Positions 27,396-35,496 of a DNA stretch of 64,000 nucleotides are shown in pieces (within the stretch, counting starts at the first letter, position 1; every line of letters begins with the position of its first letter). A program made the translations under genes and the position numbers. This stretch comes from Streptomyces gelaticus (GTDB lineage: Bacteria; Actinomycetota; Actinomycetes; Streptomycetales; Streptomycetaceae): NCBI RefSeq assembly GCF_014649535.1, contig NZ_BMTF01000012.1, forward strand, positions 29,401 to 93,400, read 5' to 3'. Under the pieces are notes generated by a model. That model saw nothing but the letters and a program-made list of their open reading frames with translations. It made no database searches and had not been told where the DNA came from.

Positions 27396-28922
27396 GTGAA
27401 CCATGTACTGTGCGGGCTCGCCGCCAATGCGGCCCTTCCCTCCGAGCTGGTCGACCGGCTGATCGCGGTCGCGGACACGGACATGGCCGAGAGGCTCGCC
27501 GGTCGCGCCGGGCTCAGCCGTGCGCAGGCGGTTGCTCTCGCTTCGCAGGTCGAGGAGATCGCTGTCCGGCTCGTGTACGAGGGCCTGCTGACCGCCGCCG
27601 AGGTCGATCCCGTGGCGCAGCCGCATGCCGCGCTCGCCCTGCTCGACGAGCGTTCCGGTGCCCCGGAGTGGGCACGGTTCTTCGCGTCGGATCCGGAGGC
27701 CGAGCGCCGGGAGAGGCTGGCCGCCTGTCCCGGACTCCCGCCCGATGTGGTGGAGATGCTCGCCGCGGACTCGGACGTACGGGTCGTCGCGGAGCTTGCG
27801 TCGTGGACGACGCCGGACATGGCAGCGCGGCTTGCGCGGCATCCGCATGCCGAGGTCCGCCGGGCGGTGGCGGCCAACGAGACGACGCCACCGGACGTGC
27901 TGGCGATGCTGATCACCGGCGACGGGTTGCCTCCGGCGCAGCGGTGCCTGGTCTGCGACAACGAGGAGACGCCGTTCGTGCACGATCCGCAGTGTCCGCG
28001 GCTCGACTGCGATCTGCGGTCCGGTGCCACGTGTGCGGGTTACCACGAGTCCACTGTCCATGAGACAGCGATGCTGGCACTGGGGAACCCGGCCACGCCG
28101 GCCGAAGCCGTCGTCCGGTTCGCCGACCATCCCTCGACACTGCTGCGCTGCCGACTCGCCGCCCGCCCCGACCTGCCACCGGAGGTGGGGGAACGGCTCG
28201 CCGGCGACCCTGTGCCGGGTGTTCGAGCCGACCTCGCCGGGAACCCGGCGATCGACGACGCCCTGATCCGTAGGCTGGCGACCGATCGTGGCCATGACGT
28301 GCAGCGCGCTCTCGCACACAACCCGCGCGTGCCCCTCGACGTGCTCTCCCGCCTGGCCGGCGCCGTCAAGATCGGCCCGACCCTGCTGCCGAGGATCGCA
28401 GCCGCCTCCCCCGCCGAGGTCGAGGAGCTGTCCAGGTCGTCGAATCCGGCTCTACGCATGCTTCTGGCCGAGCGGCGCGATCTGCCGGCCGGGATCCGTG
28501 ACGTGCTGGCCGCCGACCCCGACGCGAAGGTGGTCAAGGCCATCGCTCCCCACCCGGGCCTCTCGGAGACCCGGCTGCGCAGCATGGTCGAACGGCACGG
28601 GGTTCGGGTCGTCGCCAAGGTGGCAGCCAACCCGGACGCGCCGCCGGCACTGCTGGAGGACCTGGCCGCACACGTACCGCCGGTGCACAAGGTGTTCCGC
28701 GAGATCGCCCGGCACGGCAACGCAACGGGTCCGGCGCTGCTCGTCTGCTTGGCGGACAGCCGGGCACGGCCCATAGCCGCCGGGCACCCGGCCCTCCCGC
28801 CGCCGGTCATCGTCGAACTGCTCGCCGACGACGGCTGGCAAGTCGTGGAAGCGGCTGCCGCCAACCCGTCGCTGCCGCCGGCCGTGATGGCAGAGCTGGT
28901 ACGGGGGCCGAGCGGCGCATAG
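27396..28922 (+). CDS. Leucine-rich-repeat-variant (LRV) protein
   Basis: About 508 aa made of many helical repeats of about 24 residues. The recurring core is xxLPxxVxxxLAxDPxxxVRxxLAxNP, for example LAACPGLPPDVVEMLAADSD and ALAHNPRVPLDVLSRLAG. A short Cys-rich insert (CLVCDNE, CPRLDCDL, CAGYH) lies near residues 185-215. It could bind metal, as the 4Fe-4S LRV proteins of Azotobacter do. The GTG at 27396 follows AGGA by 8 nt; an ATG at 27387 would place AGG too close. It is probably a protein-interaction scaffold. Confidence 0.8.
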   Translation: MNHVLCGLAANAALPSELVDRLIAVADTDMAERLAGRAGLSRAQAVALASQVEEIAVRLVYEGLLTAAEVDPVAQPHAALALLDERSGAPEWARFFASDPEAERRERLAACPGLPPDVVEMLAADSDVRVVAELASWTTPDMAARLARHPHAEVRRAVAANETTPPDVLAMLITGDGLPPAQRCLVCDNEETPFVHDPQCPRLDCDLRSGATCAGYHESTVHETAMLALGNPATPAEAVVRFADHPSTLLRCRLAARPDLPPEVGERLAGDPVPGVRADLAGNPAIDDALIRRLATDRGHDVQRALAHNPRVPLDVLSRLAGAVKIGPTLLPRIAAASPAEVEELSRSSNPALRMLLAERRDLPAGIRDVLAADPDAKVVKAIAPHPGLSETRLRSMVERHGVRVVAKVAANPDAPPALLEDLAAHVPPVHKVFREIARHGNATGPALLVCLADSRARPIAAGHPALPPPVIVELLADDGWQVVEAAAANPSLPPAVMAELVRGPSGA

Positions 28923-28981
28923 GTCCAGCGCAGCGCGGCAATCGCTCCGCGGGCCCGTTCTCGGCCGGTGGACGGGTGACG

Positions 28982-29635
28982 TCAGGCCCGCTGCGTGAGC
29001 AGGTCATCGAGTTCGGCCGCGAAGAGCAGAGCGGGGTCGATGCCCATTCCGCTGAAGTGACCCGCGAGTTCCAGGGACAGGACGCCGTGCAGCCGGGTCC
29101 AGAAGGCCAGGGCCCGGTGAAGAGTCGCGGGCGGGGCGGGGTGGCCGTCGGCCCAGTCCCGGTGTTCTTCCAGGTGGGCGTCGAGCGGGGTCGCGGGGCC
29201 GTCCGGGGTGAGGGCCGCACAGGCGTCGAGCAGGGTGGTCATGATCTGGTCGGAGACCCTGACGGTGTCCTCGGGGGCGTGGTACCCGGGCACGGGGGTG
29301 CCGTAGATGAGGAAGTAGCGCTGGGGATCCTCCAGGGCCCATTCGCGCAGGGCGTGCGCCAGCCCGCCCACGTCGGCGCCGGCGGCGAAGGCCGCGCGGA
29401 AGGTGTCGGCGAGGCTTTGGTACGCGTCCCGGATGAGCTCGGTGATCAGTTCGTCGCGGCCGGCGAAGTAGCGGTAGAGCGCGGGGCCGCTCACGCCCAT
29501 CTGTTTGGCGACCGCGTTGAGGGAAAGCGCGGGCACTCCTGCCGCGGCGATCTGTTCCCAGGCGTGTTCCTTGATCTCCGCGCGGACCTGGGCGCGATAG
29601 CGCTCTCGCGGGGTCTTCGGATCCGGCTCCCCCAC
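28982..29635 (-). CDS. TetR/AcrR-family repressor
   Basis: 217 aa. The N-terminal helix-turn-helix reads AGVPALSLNAVAKQMGVSGPALYRYFAGRDEL in register with TetR proteins (given here as family pattern, residues about 32-64). The C-terminal half is an all-helical ligand-binding and dimer domain of the TetR_C type (WTRLHGVLSLEL). It is divergent from a secreted SRPBCC protein. Two copies of a perfect 10-bp element lie between the genes and are probable operators. Confidence 0.9.
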   Translation of the reverse strand: MGEPDPKTPRERYRAQVRAEIKEHAWEQIAAAGVPALSLNAVAKQMGVSGPALYRYFAGRDELITELIRDAYQSLADTFRAAFAAGADVGGLAHALREWALEDPQRYFLIYGTPVPGYHAPEDTVRVSDQIMTTLLDACAALTPDGPATPLDAHLEEHRDWADGHPAPPATLHRALAFWTRLHGVLSLELAGHFSGMGIDPALLFAAELDDLLTQRA

Positions 29636-29677
29636 GGTCCGCTGCCTTCCCTGTTCGCCCTGCTACATCTTCAAGGT

Positions 29678-29743
29678 TTCGTTAGAACCTATCACGCAAC
29701 ACCTTGACCCTGCACCGAAAGCACAGTTATAACTTCTAACGAA
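29678..29743. promoter_or_regulatory. Paired inverted elements between tetR and SRPBCC genes
   Basis: TTCGTTAGAA at 29678-29687 recurs as its exact reverse complement TTCTAACGAA at 29734-29743. The right copy abuts a 10-bp palindrome, AGTTATAACT (29725-29734). Both copies lie in the 245-bp divergent intergenic region. They are the best candidates for TetR operators controlling both directions. Confidence 0.6.
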
Positions 29744-29880
29744 CACGAAATCTTCTAGCTCGTTCGGGGTGCGCCGTGCGGCACGCCCGCTCGCCGCCCA
29801 GTCCGAGGACGGACAACCGTCCGACAGCCGGAGCGCACTCCACAGACAGCTCCCGCCCGGCAACCGACGAGGGGAACACC

Positions 29881-30501
29881 ATGCCCGGCATCCGCACCGC
29901 CCTGTTCACCGTCCCGCTCGCCCTCGCCGTCCTCGGCACTGCTGCCGCTCCCGCCGGAGCCGCTCACCGTCACCCCGGCACGTCCCTCACCTGCCGGGGG
30001 GAAGGCGTCGATCCCGACGCTCGTGTTCGCCACAGGACCGAGACCTTGATCCACGCACCTTTGCGCACCGTCTGGAAACTGCAGACGGACGTGGCGCGCT
30101 GGCCGTCCTGGCAGGCCGCCGTCAAGACCGCGGAACGCCTCGACCACGGCCCCCTCCGGGCGAACTCGGCGTTCCGGTGGACGACCCCGATACCCCCCAA
30201 CCCCGCGACTCCGGCGACCGAGTTGGAGATCACCTCGACCGTCGGGCAGATCGCACCCAACTCCTGCATCCGCTGGACCGGCCCCGCGATCGGTGAAGGA
30301 CTGCGCATCGACGGCGTCCACGTATGGAACTTCACCGCGGTCGGAGGCGGCGTCCGCGTGAGCACCGAGGAGACCCATACCGGCGCCCAGGTCGACGCGG
30401 ACGTGCCCACCGCGACGAAGATCCTCCGCCAGGGCCTCGAAGCATGGCTGCACGACCTGAAGACGGCCGCCGAGGGCCGCGCCGTGCACCGGCGCAACTG
30501 A
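29881..30501 (+). CDS. Secreted SRPBCC (START-like) domain protein
   Basis: 206 aa. The signal peptide (residues 1-27) ends PAGAAH. The mature part has the SRPBCC beginning HRTETLIHAPLRTVWKLQTDVARWPSW, the polyketide-cyclase/START-like helix-grip fold that binds hydrophobic ligands. GAGGGGAA precedes the ATG. Export of such a domain is unusual but occurs in Streptomyces. It is likely repressed by the divergent TetR protein. Ligand unknown. Confidence 0.82.
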   Translation: MPGIRTALFTVPLALAVLGTAAAPAGAAHRHPGTSLTCRGEGVDPDARVRHRTETLIHAPLRTVWKLQTDVARWPSWQAAVKTAERLDHGPLRANSAFRWTTPIPPNPATPATELEITSTVGQIAPNSCIRWTGPAIGEGLRIDGVHVWNFTAVGGGVRVSTEETHTGAQVDADVPTATKILRQGLEAWLHDLKTAAEGRAVHRRN

Positions 30502-30613
30502 CCGGGCGAATCATTTGTGCATCCGGGTGCCCGTCGGTGACCAGCTCGGGCAGGCTCGTACCACGCCCAGGACGCGCGGTTCAGGGGACGGTATCGGCCT
30601 TCGGTCGTCGGCG

Positions 30614-30644
30614 ATAACTCATGGATAAGGGCGCCGCCTACCTT
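30614..30644 (+). promoter_or_regulatory. SARP-type promoter site of the SARP gene itself
   Basis: ATAAC (30614-30618) and ATAAG (30625-30629) lie 11 bp apart. A 9-bp spacer follows, then TACCTT (30639-30644) as -10. The same 31-bp layout occurs at five other promoters of the cluster, suggesting autoregulation. Confidence 0.65.
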
Positions 30645-30687
30645 CGGATTCCATGCAGGACGCTCAGACCTGAAAGGGGTTTGCCGC

Positions 30688-32538
30688 ATGGACTTCCGGA
30701 TTCTCGGGCCGGTGGAGGCCCGGCGTGACGGGGACTGGATCGCGTTGTCCGGTTCCAAGGTGCACACGGTCCTCGCCGCGATGCTGCTCGCGCACGGGCG
30801 GGTCGTCTCGGACTCCCGGCTCGGCGCGCTGCTGTGGGGGTGGGACCCGCCGGTCACCGCGAGCGCGCAGATCTATACGTACATGTCGCGGCTGCGCAAG
30901 CTGCTCGGCGACGAGGTCGAGATCGTACGGCGGCAGCCCGGGTACATTCTCCGGGCGCCCGGGGCTCGTATCGACATCGTCGAGTTCGAACGGCTCGACC
31001 GGCTCGGCCGTGCGGCGCTGCGGGAGCGGCGTTACGCCGACGCGCAGGCCCTGCTGACGGAGGCACTCGGGTGGTGGCGTGGGCCGGCCCTGTCGAACGT
31101 GACCGAGTTCCTCCTGGAGGCCGAGCTGCCGCAGCTGGAGGAGGCGCGGATGCTGGCGCTGGAGAACCGCATCGAGGCGGATCTCGCGCTGGGCATGCAC
31201 GAGCAGGTGACGGCGGAGCTGACGGGTCTCGTCGCCGAGCATCCCGTGCGGGAACGGCTGCGTGCCCAGTTGATGACCGCGCTGTACCGGTGCGACCGGC
31301 AGGCCGATGCCCTCCAGACGTACTACGAGGGACGCAAGGTGCTCGTCGAGCAGCTGGGGGTGGACCCGGGCGAGGCGCTCGGGGCTACGTATCAGGCCGT
31401 GCTGGGCGGGGAGTTGGGTTTGCGAGGTGCAGGGGCAGCGCGGGGGCGGTCCGATGTACCCAACATGCTTCCTGCCGCGGAAGGGGAGTTCATCGGACGA
31501 TCCGCTGAACTGTCCCTGCTGACCGCGCGGTTGGCGGCCGAGACGAATCGTCCCCGGCGCCTGCTGGTGACCGGGATGGCGGGCGTGGGCAAGACCGCGC
31601 TCGCGGTGCGGGCCGCCGAGGAGAGCTCCGGTCATTTCCCCGACGGCCTGCTCTTCGTCGAGCTGTGCCATCCCGACGGTACGCCCAAGGACGCCGGCGA
31701 GGTGCTGGTGCGGTTGCTGCGGGCGCTCGGCGAGACAGGTCTCGACCAGAGCCCCCCGCGGGCCCTCGACCGCGACGAGCTGGTCCGGCTCTACCGTGCG
31801 CGAACATCCGGCAAGCGGCTCCTCGTCGTCCTCGACGACGCGGTCGGCGACCTCCAGGTGGCACCGTTGCTGCCCGCGAGCCCGCAGGCGGCCGTGCTGA
31901 TCACCAGCCGGGCCCGGCTGGCCCGGGTGGCCGGGGCGGACACCGTGGCCCTCGCGCCGCTGGACGACGACGAGTCCCTGGCGATGCTGGTGGCAGCGGC
32001 CGGCGAGGAGCGGCTGAGGGACGACCCGGATGCCGCCGACGACCTGGTCGCGTACTGCGGAGGGCTGCCGTTGGCGCTCGCCGTGGTGGGGGCCCGTCTC
32101 GCGGCACGGCCGTCGTGGCCGGCCAGCAGGCTCGCGGACCGGCTCGCGGACCCGGCGGAACGGCTCGCCGAGCTGTCCTTCGGTGATCTGGATGTACGGA
32201 GGGCGTTGCTGCCGTCGGTGCGGCGCATGGCCGCCGAGGGCCCGCCGGCACTCGGGGCGCTGGCCGGTGCCGGTACGGAGCCGTTCTCGGCGCGGGACGC
32301 CTCGGTGCGTCTGGCGATGTCGGAGGACGAGGCCGAACGGGTGCTGGAGTCGCTGGTGGACAGCGCGCTCCTCGACCTCTCGGGGCTCGATGCCCAGGGG
32401 CTGCCGCTGTACCGGTGCCATGAGCTGGTCCTCCTGTACGCGGCGTCGCTGACTCCTGAGGATCCGGCCGCCGTGGGCCCCGTCACCTCCGCCCGGCGCT
32501 TCCCCGCCGCGCACGACAGCGCCACCGCGGTCGGGTGA
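30688..32538 (+). CDS. SARP-family pathway activator (winged helix + BTAD + NB-ARC)
   Basis: 616 aa. The N-terminal OmpR-like winged helix (residues 1-95) begins MDFRILGPVEARRDG and includes YMSRLRKLLGD. The bacterial transcriptional activation domain spans about 100-245 (DIVEFERLDRLG... GVDPGEALG). An NB-ARC ATPase domain follows, with P-loop GMAGVGKTALA near residue 295 and LLVVLDDA as Walker B. It lacks the C-terminal TPRs of AfsR, so it is a mid-size SARP. AAAGGGG precedes the ATG. It stands at the left end of the NRPS cluster and most likely activates it through 11-bp direct repeats. There is no TTA codon. Confidence 0.92.
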   Translation: MDFRILGPVEARRDGDWIALSGSKVHTVLAAMLLAHGRVVSDSRLGALLWGWDPPVTASAQIYTYMSRLRKLLGDEVEIVRRQPGYILRAPGARIDIVEFERLDRLGRAALRERRYADAQALLTEALGWWRGPALSNVTEFLLEAELPQLEEARMLALENRIEADLALGMHEQVTAELTGLVAEHPVRERLRAQLMTALYRCDRQADALQTYYEGRKVLVEQLGVDPGEALGATYQAVLGGELGLRGAGAARGRSDVPNMLPAAEGEFIGRSAELSLLTARLAAETNRPRRLLVTGMAGVGKTALAVRAAEESSGHFPDGLLFVELCHPDGTPKDAGEVLVRLLRALGETGLDQSPPRALDRDELVRLYRARTSGKRLLVVLDDAVGDLQVAPLLPASPQAAVLITSRARLARVAGADTVALAPLDDDESLAMLVAAAGEERLRDDPDAADDLVAYCGGLPLALAVVGARLAARPSWPASRLADRLADPAERLAELSFGDLDVRRALLPSVRRMAAEGPPALGALAGAGTEPFSARDASVRLAMSEDEAERVLESLVDSALLDLSGLDAQGLPLYRCHELVLLYAASLTPEDPAAVGPVTSARRFPAAHDSATAVG

Positions 32539-32548
32539 CCGCGGTGGC
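32521..32548. terminator. Perfect hairpin at the SARP stop codon
   Basis: GCCACCGCGGTC and GACCGCGGTGGC form a 12-bp perfect stem with loop GGGT. It overlaps the SARP stop and lies between convergent genes, so it probably ends both transcripts. Confidence 0.65.
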
Positions 32549-32600
32549 CGGGGGAAAGCCGTCTGCGTCGCTCGCCGGGGAGCCGCCGTGGTCCGTGGCG

Positions 32601-33227
32601 TCACCACGTTCCGCGCGTCCAGGAGTACGTGGGTATCTCGGGGACGAGTACGGGGGCGATGGTCTCGCGGACCACGGTCCACGCGTCGGCGACGACGCGT
32701 TCGCGGGGCGGCCGGTCGGCGGAGGCCAAAGCGGTCGCGGTGACCGCCCACATCGCGGCGACCGCGGCGACAGCCCGGACTTCGGCGGAAGGTTTTGCCG
32801 GAACGGCGCGGCCCCGGCCGACATCGATACGGAAGCCGAGCTCGGCGGCCTGGGCGGCCCGCGCCTCGTGGGCGACCCTGCCGCCGGGGCGGCCGAACAC
32901 GGCAGCGGACAGGGGGTGCTCGTAGGCGGTGCGGACCCAGACGGAGACCCGGACGCGCTCGCGCTCCTCCCAGCCGCCGCGTGCGGCGGGCCCTGGGTCC
33001 GCCTGCTCGACGGCGGCGGCGAGCCCGGCGAAGTATCGGGTCAGTTCGGTGTCGTCGAGCTCCCTGAGGCCGTCGGAGGGCAGGCCGCGGTCGGTGAGCC
33101 CATCGGCTCCGGTGATCTCGGCGGCTCTCCCGGCGAGTCCGGAGAATCCGGGGCGGTCGGCGTGGGCGGCCCGGGGTGCTGGGACGGTCTGAGCCACCGG
33201 GGCGGTCTCCAGGGGCTGTGTCGTCAT
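32601..33227 (-). CDS. Unknown cluster protein, 208 aa
   Basis: No family recognised. It is soluble, Ala- and Arg-rich and mostly helical. It begins MTTQPLETAPVAQT and contains ITGADGLTDRGLPSDGLREL, WVRTAYEHPLSAAVFGRPGG and a C-terminal YSWTRGTW. Its start codon overlaps the stop of the PPTase gene by 4 bp (ATGA), so the two are translationally coupled and share the PPTase promoter, with its SARP-type site. A role in biosynthesis, resistance or regulation of this cluster is inferred from position only. Confidence 0.75.
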   Translation of the reverse strand: MTTQPLETAPVAQTVPAPRAAHADRPGFSGLAGRAAEITGADGLTDRGLPSDGLRELDDTELTRYFAGLAAAVEQADPGPAARGGWEERERVRVSVWVRTAYEHPLSAAVFGRPGGRVAHEARAAQAAELGFRIDVGRGRAVPAKPSAEVRAVAAVAAMWAVTATALASADRPPRERVVADAWTVVRETIAPVLVPEIPTYSWTRGTW

Positions 33228-34063
33228 GACGGTCGACTTCCTTCGGTGTGGGGCGTACCGGCCTCGCCGGGCGGGCCGGGTACGGCGTGGATGTGAACGG
33301 GCCCGGGGGGAGCGCCGCCGGGCGGACGTGCGATGGCGGCGGCGACCCGGTCGCCCAGCCGCAGGTCCTGCACCGACCAGACGGTGGTGCGGCCGGAGTG
33401 CGTGTGCAGGACGCGGACCGGCCCGTGACGGGCCGGCCAGGTCTCCAGCTGGTTCAGCGCGGTGCCCACCAGCCCCAGCCCGACCGCCTTCACGACCGCT
33501 TCCTTGCGCGTCCAGACGCGGTGGAACCCCGCGTCACGTACCGGTCCGGGCGGCAGCGACACCAGGTGGGCGCGTTCGTTGTCGGTCAGCACCGAGTCGT
33601 ACAGCGAGGTCTGGCGCATGGGCCGTACCGCTTCGACGTCGACACCGATGGCGGGTCCGTCACCGAGTGCGAAGACACCGCATCCCGCGGTGCGGGACAG
33701 GCTGATCGCCCACGGCACCTCGGGGTGCTCGATCACCGGCGGGCCGTGCCCGAAGTCCCCGCAGCCGGGGCACTGGCGCCTGCCCAGCTCGATGGACTGC
33801 GGTGCCAGGAGCAGTAGTTCGGACAGCGCGCGACGCGCCCCGGCCCTCGTGTGCACGAAGGCTGCCACGTCCCGCTCGGCCAGCAGGCCGAGCGCGCGGT
33901 GGAATTCGTCGGTGCCGAGCAGGGCGAGGTCGTCGGGGACGACCCGCTGCGGCGGCTGCCACCACCAGACATGGGCCGTACCGGCGAGATCCGGTACCCC
34001 GGGCGCTTCCCGGGAAGGCTGCCGGGTCCCGGTGCTCTTCGGTGTTCCGTGTACGAACGCCAT
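33224..34063 (-). CDS. Sfp-type 4'-phosphopantetheinyl transferase (copy 1)
   Basis: 279 aa. The PPTase core has IGVDVEAVRP (Mg2+ and CoA binding Asp) and VWTRKEAVVKAVG (the WxxKEAxxK motif). A CxxC segment, CPGCGDFGHGPP, precedes the core, as in many actinomycete Sfp-types. It transfers phosphopantetheine from CoA to the carrier-domain Ser of the NRPSs. The ATG at 34063 follows GGAGG by 6 nt; an upstream in-frame ATG at 34084 lacks such a site. Divergent from the asnO-like gene, with a SARP-type promoter. Confidence 0.92.
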   Translation of the reverse strand: MAFVHGTPKSTGTRQPSREAPGVPDLAGTAHVWWWQPPQRVVPDDLALLGTDEFHRALGLLAERDVAAFVHTRAGARRALSELLLLAPQSIELGRRQCPGCGDFGHGPPVIEHPEVPWAISLSRTAGCGVFALGDGPAIGVDVEAVRPMRQTSLYDSVLTDNERAHLVSLPPGPVRDAGFHRVWTRKEAVVKAVGLGLVGTALNQLETWPARHGPVRVLHTHSGRTTVWSVQDLRLGDRVAAAIARPPGGAPPGPVHIHAVPGPPGEAGTPHTEGSRPS

Positions 34064-34167
34064 GGACTGCCTCCATTCCTTCATGGTCCTTGTCGGCCTC
34101 TCCCGGTTCCTCGTGGCCTTCGGTTCCTCCGCCCGGCCGACCGTGCGGACAGAAATGCCACGGTGCG

Positions 34168-34198
34168 ATCGTCCGCCCGGCGGCTACGGGCCATCTAT
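34168..34198 (-). promoter_or_regulatory. SARP-type promoter site of the PPTase-208aa unit
   Basis: On the minus strand ATAGA (34198-34194) and GTAGC (34187-34183) lie 11 bp apart. A 9-bp spacer and GACGAT (34173-34168) follow as -10. It faces away from the asnO-like promoter 23 bp to the right. Confidence 0.6.
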
Positions 34199-34220
34199 AT
34201 GCACCGGGCACGAATTCTCC

Positions 34221-34251
34221 GTAGGGCCGCTATAGCACTTCCTCGGAAACT
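34221..34251 (+). promoter_or_regulatory. SARP-type promoter site of the asnO-like gene
   Basis: GTAGG (34221-34225) and ATAGC (34232-34236) lie 11 bp apart, then a 9-bp spacer and GAAACT (34246-34251) as -10. The ATG follows 37 bp later, after a CAAGGAA ribosome site. Confidence 0.65.
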
Positions 34252-34288
34252 GGGACGGTAATTTCCGACCGATCCAAGGAATGTCCAC

Positions 34289-35299
34289 ATGTCCGAGACC
34301 CATACGCTTTCCCTGCCGCTTTCGGCAGCAGCGGCCGGCACCGTCGTGGAACTGACCGAGGCCGAGCAGAACGCACTCCTCGCCGTCGCCGAGCAGCTGA
34401 CCCCGAAGGGGTTCGCGGACGGCAGGATCGACGATCTCCGCTGGCTGGACGCCGCACGTGATGCCTCTGTGCAGCTTCCGCACCGGATGCTCGTGGCGCT
34501 GCGCGCGTTCCGTCACGACGCGGGCCCCGACGGGGTGCTGCTGCTGCGCAACCTGCCGGTGGTGGCGGACGACCCGCTGCTTCCGACTCCGGCCGTGAGG
34601 GGGTCGGCGGAGCGCGTTCCCACCATTGCCGCTTCCGTCGTCACCACCGCGATGCTCCACCTCGGAGAGGTCATAGCGTTCCGTAACGAAAAGACCGGCG
34701 CTCTCGTGCAGAATGTCGTTCCCGTACCGGGGAGCGAAACTTCGCAGAGCAATGCGGGTTCCGTTCTCCTCGAACTCCACATCGAGAACGCATTCCACGA
34801 CAACCGCCCGGATTTTGTCGGTCTGCTGTGTGTGCGGGAGGACCCGACGGGCGATGCGAAGCTGTGCACGTCGTCCGTCCGCCGGGCGCTTCCGCTGCTC
34901 TCCGCGAAGGCGCGGACGGTGCTCTCCGAGCCGCGGTTCCTGACCGAGCCGCCGCCTTCCTTCGACGCCCTGGGCAGTGTGACGCCCGCCCACGCGGTGC
35001 TGAACGGCGACCCGGTGGACCCCAATGTGCTGGTGGACTTCTCCGCCACGCATCCGCTGGACGACGAGGCCCGGCAGGCCATGGCGGAGCTGCGGGACGC
35101 TTTCATGGGGACGATGTCGGCGCTGTCGCTGCGCGTCGGTGACCTGGCCGTCGTCGACAACCGCCTCGCGGTGCACGGCCGTACGTCGTTCACGCCGTCC
35201 TACGACGGTGCGGACCGCTGGCTGCACCGGGTGTACGCGCACCTGGACCACCGGCGCAGCCGGGTGGACCGGGCGGGCAACGGCGCGGTTCTCGGCTGA
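34289..35299 (+). CDS. AsnO-like Fe(II)/2-oxoglutarate amino-acid beta-hydroxylase
   Basis: 336 aa, clavaminate-synthase-like oxygenase. Iron ligands are H164 and E166 (HIENAF) and H296 (AVHGRT). The 2-oxoglutarate Arg is in DRWLHR (R310 or R314). The segments GALVQNVVPVPG, NAGSVL, HDNRPDFVGLLC and REDPTG resemble AsnO, which makes 3-hydroxyasparagine for the calcium-dependent antibiotic, more than they resemble VioC (Arg). Asn or a close relative (Glu, as in KtzO/KtzP) is therefore the best substrate guess. It probably hydroxylates the free amino acid before activation by the NRPS. Family is firm, substrate inferred. Confidence 0.88.
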   Translation: MSETHTLSLPLSAAAAGTVVELTEAEQNALLAVAEQLTPKGFADGRIDDLRWLDAARDASVQLPHRMLVALRAFRHDAGPDGVLLLRNLPVVADDPLLPTPAVRGSAERVPTIAASVVTTAMLHLGEVIAFRNEKTGALVQNVVPVPGSETSQSNAGSVLLELHIENAFHDNRPDFVGLLCVREDPTGDAKLCTSSVRRALPLLSAKARTVLSEPRFLTEPPPSFDALGSVTPAHAVLNGDPVDPNVLVDFSATHPLDDEARQAMAELRDAFMGTMSALSLRVGDLAVVDNRLAVHGRTSFTPSYDGADRWLHRVYAHLDHRRSRVDRAGNGAVLG

Positions 35300-35340
35300 A
35301 CGGGGCCACGCACGCAAAATCCGTGTCCGACAGGCAGGCC

Positions 35341-35375
35341 GAGGGGCCGGCCCCCGCCCAGGGGGCCGGCCCCTC
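35341..35375. terminator. 15-bp perfect hairpin after the asnO-like gene
   Basis: GAGGGGCCGGCCCCC (35341-35355) pairs exactly with 35361-35375 around a 5-nt loop. It lies 42 bp after the stop, between convergent genes. Confidence 0.75.
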
Positions 35376-35438
35376 GGCCGTTCGCGTGCGCCGCGCCGTA
35401 CAGCGTTCGAGGGGTGCACCTGAGCTTCCGTGCAGCAT

Positions 35439-35477
35439 TCAGGGGTGCACGGGAGCTGGGCTTCCGTACACCCCTGA
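35439..35477. terminator. Hairpin after the ABC permease gene
   Basis: TCAGGGGTGCACGG (35439-35452) pairs with 35464-35477 with one mismatch. It lies 20-58 bp past the permease stop, in the direction of its transcription. A partial third copy of the AGGGGTGCAC motif at 35409-35418 makes a short direct repeat with the left arm. Confidence 0.5.
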
Positions 35478-35496
35478 GGGGTTGGCGTGGTGCGGC

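Noticed and set aside
35405..35477. CRISPR-like or tandem repeat after the ABC permease
   Set aside because: Only two to three partial copies of a short motif occur, and the right pair forms a hairpin; a terminator explains it better.
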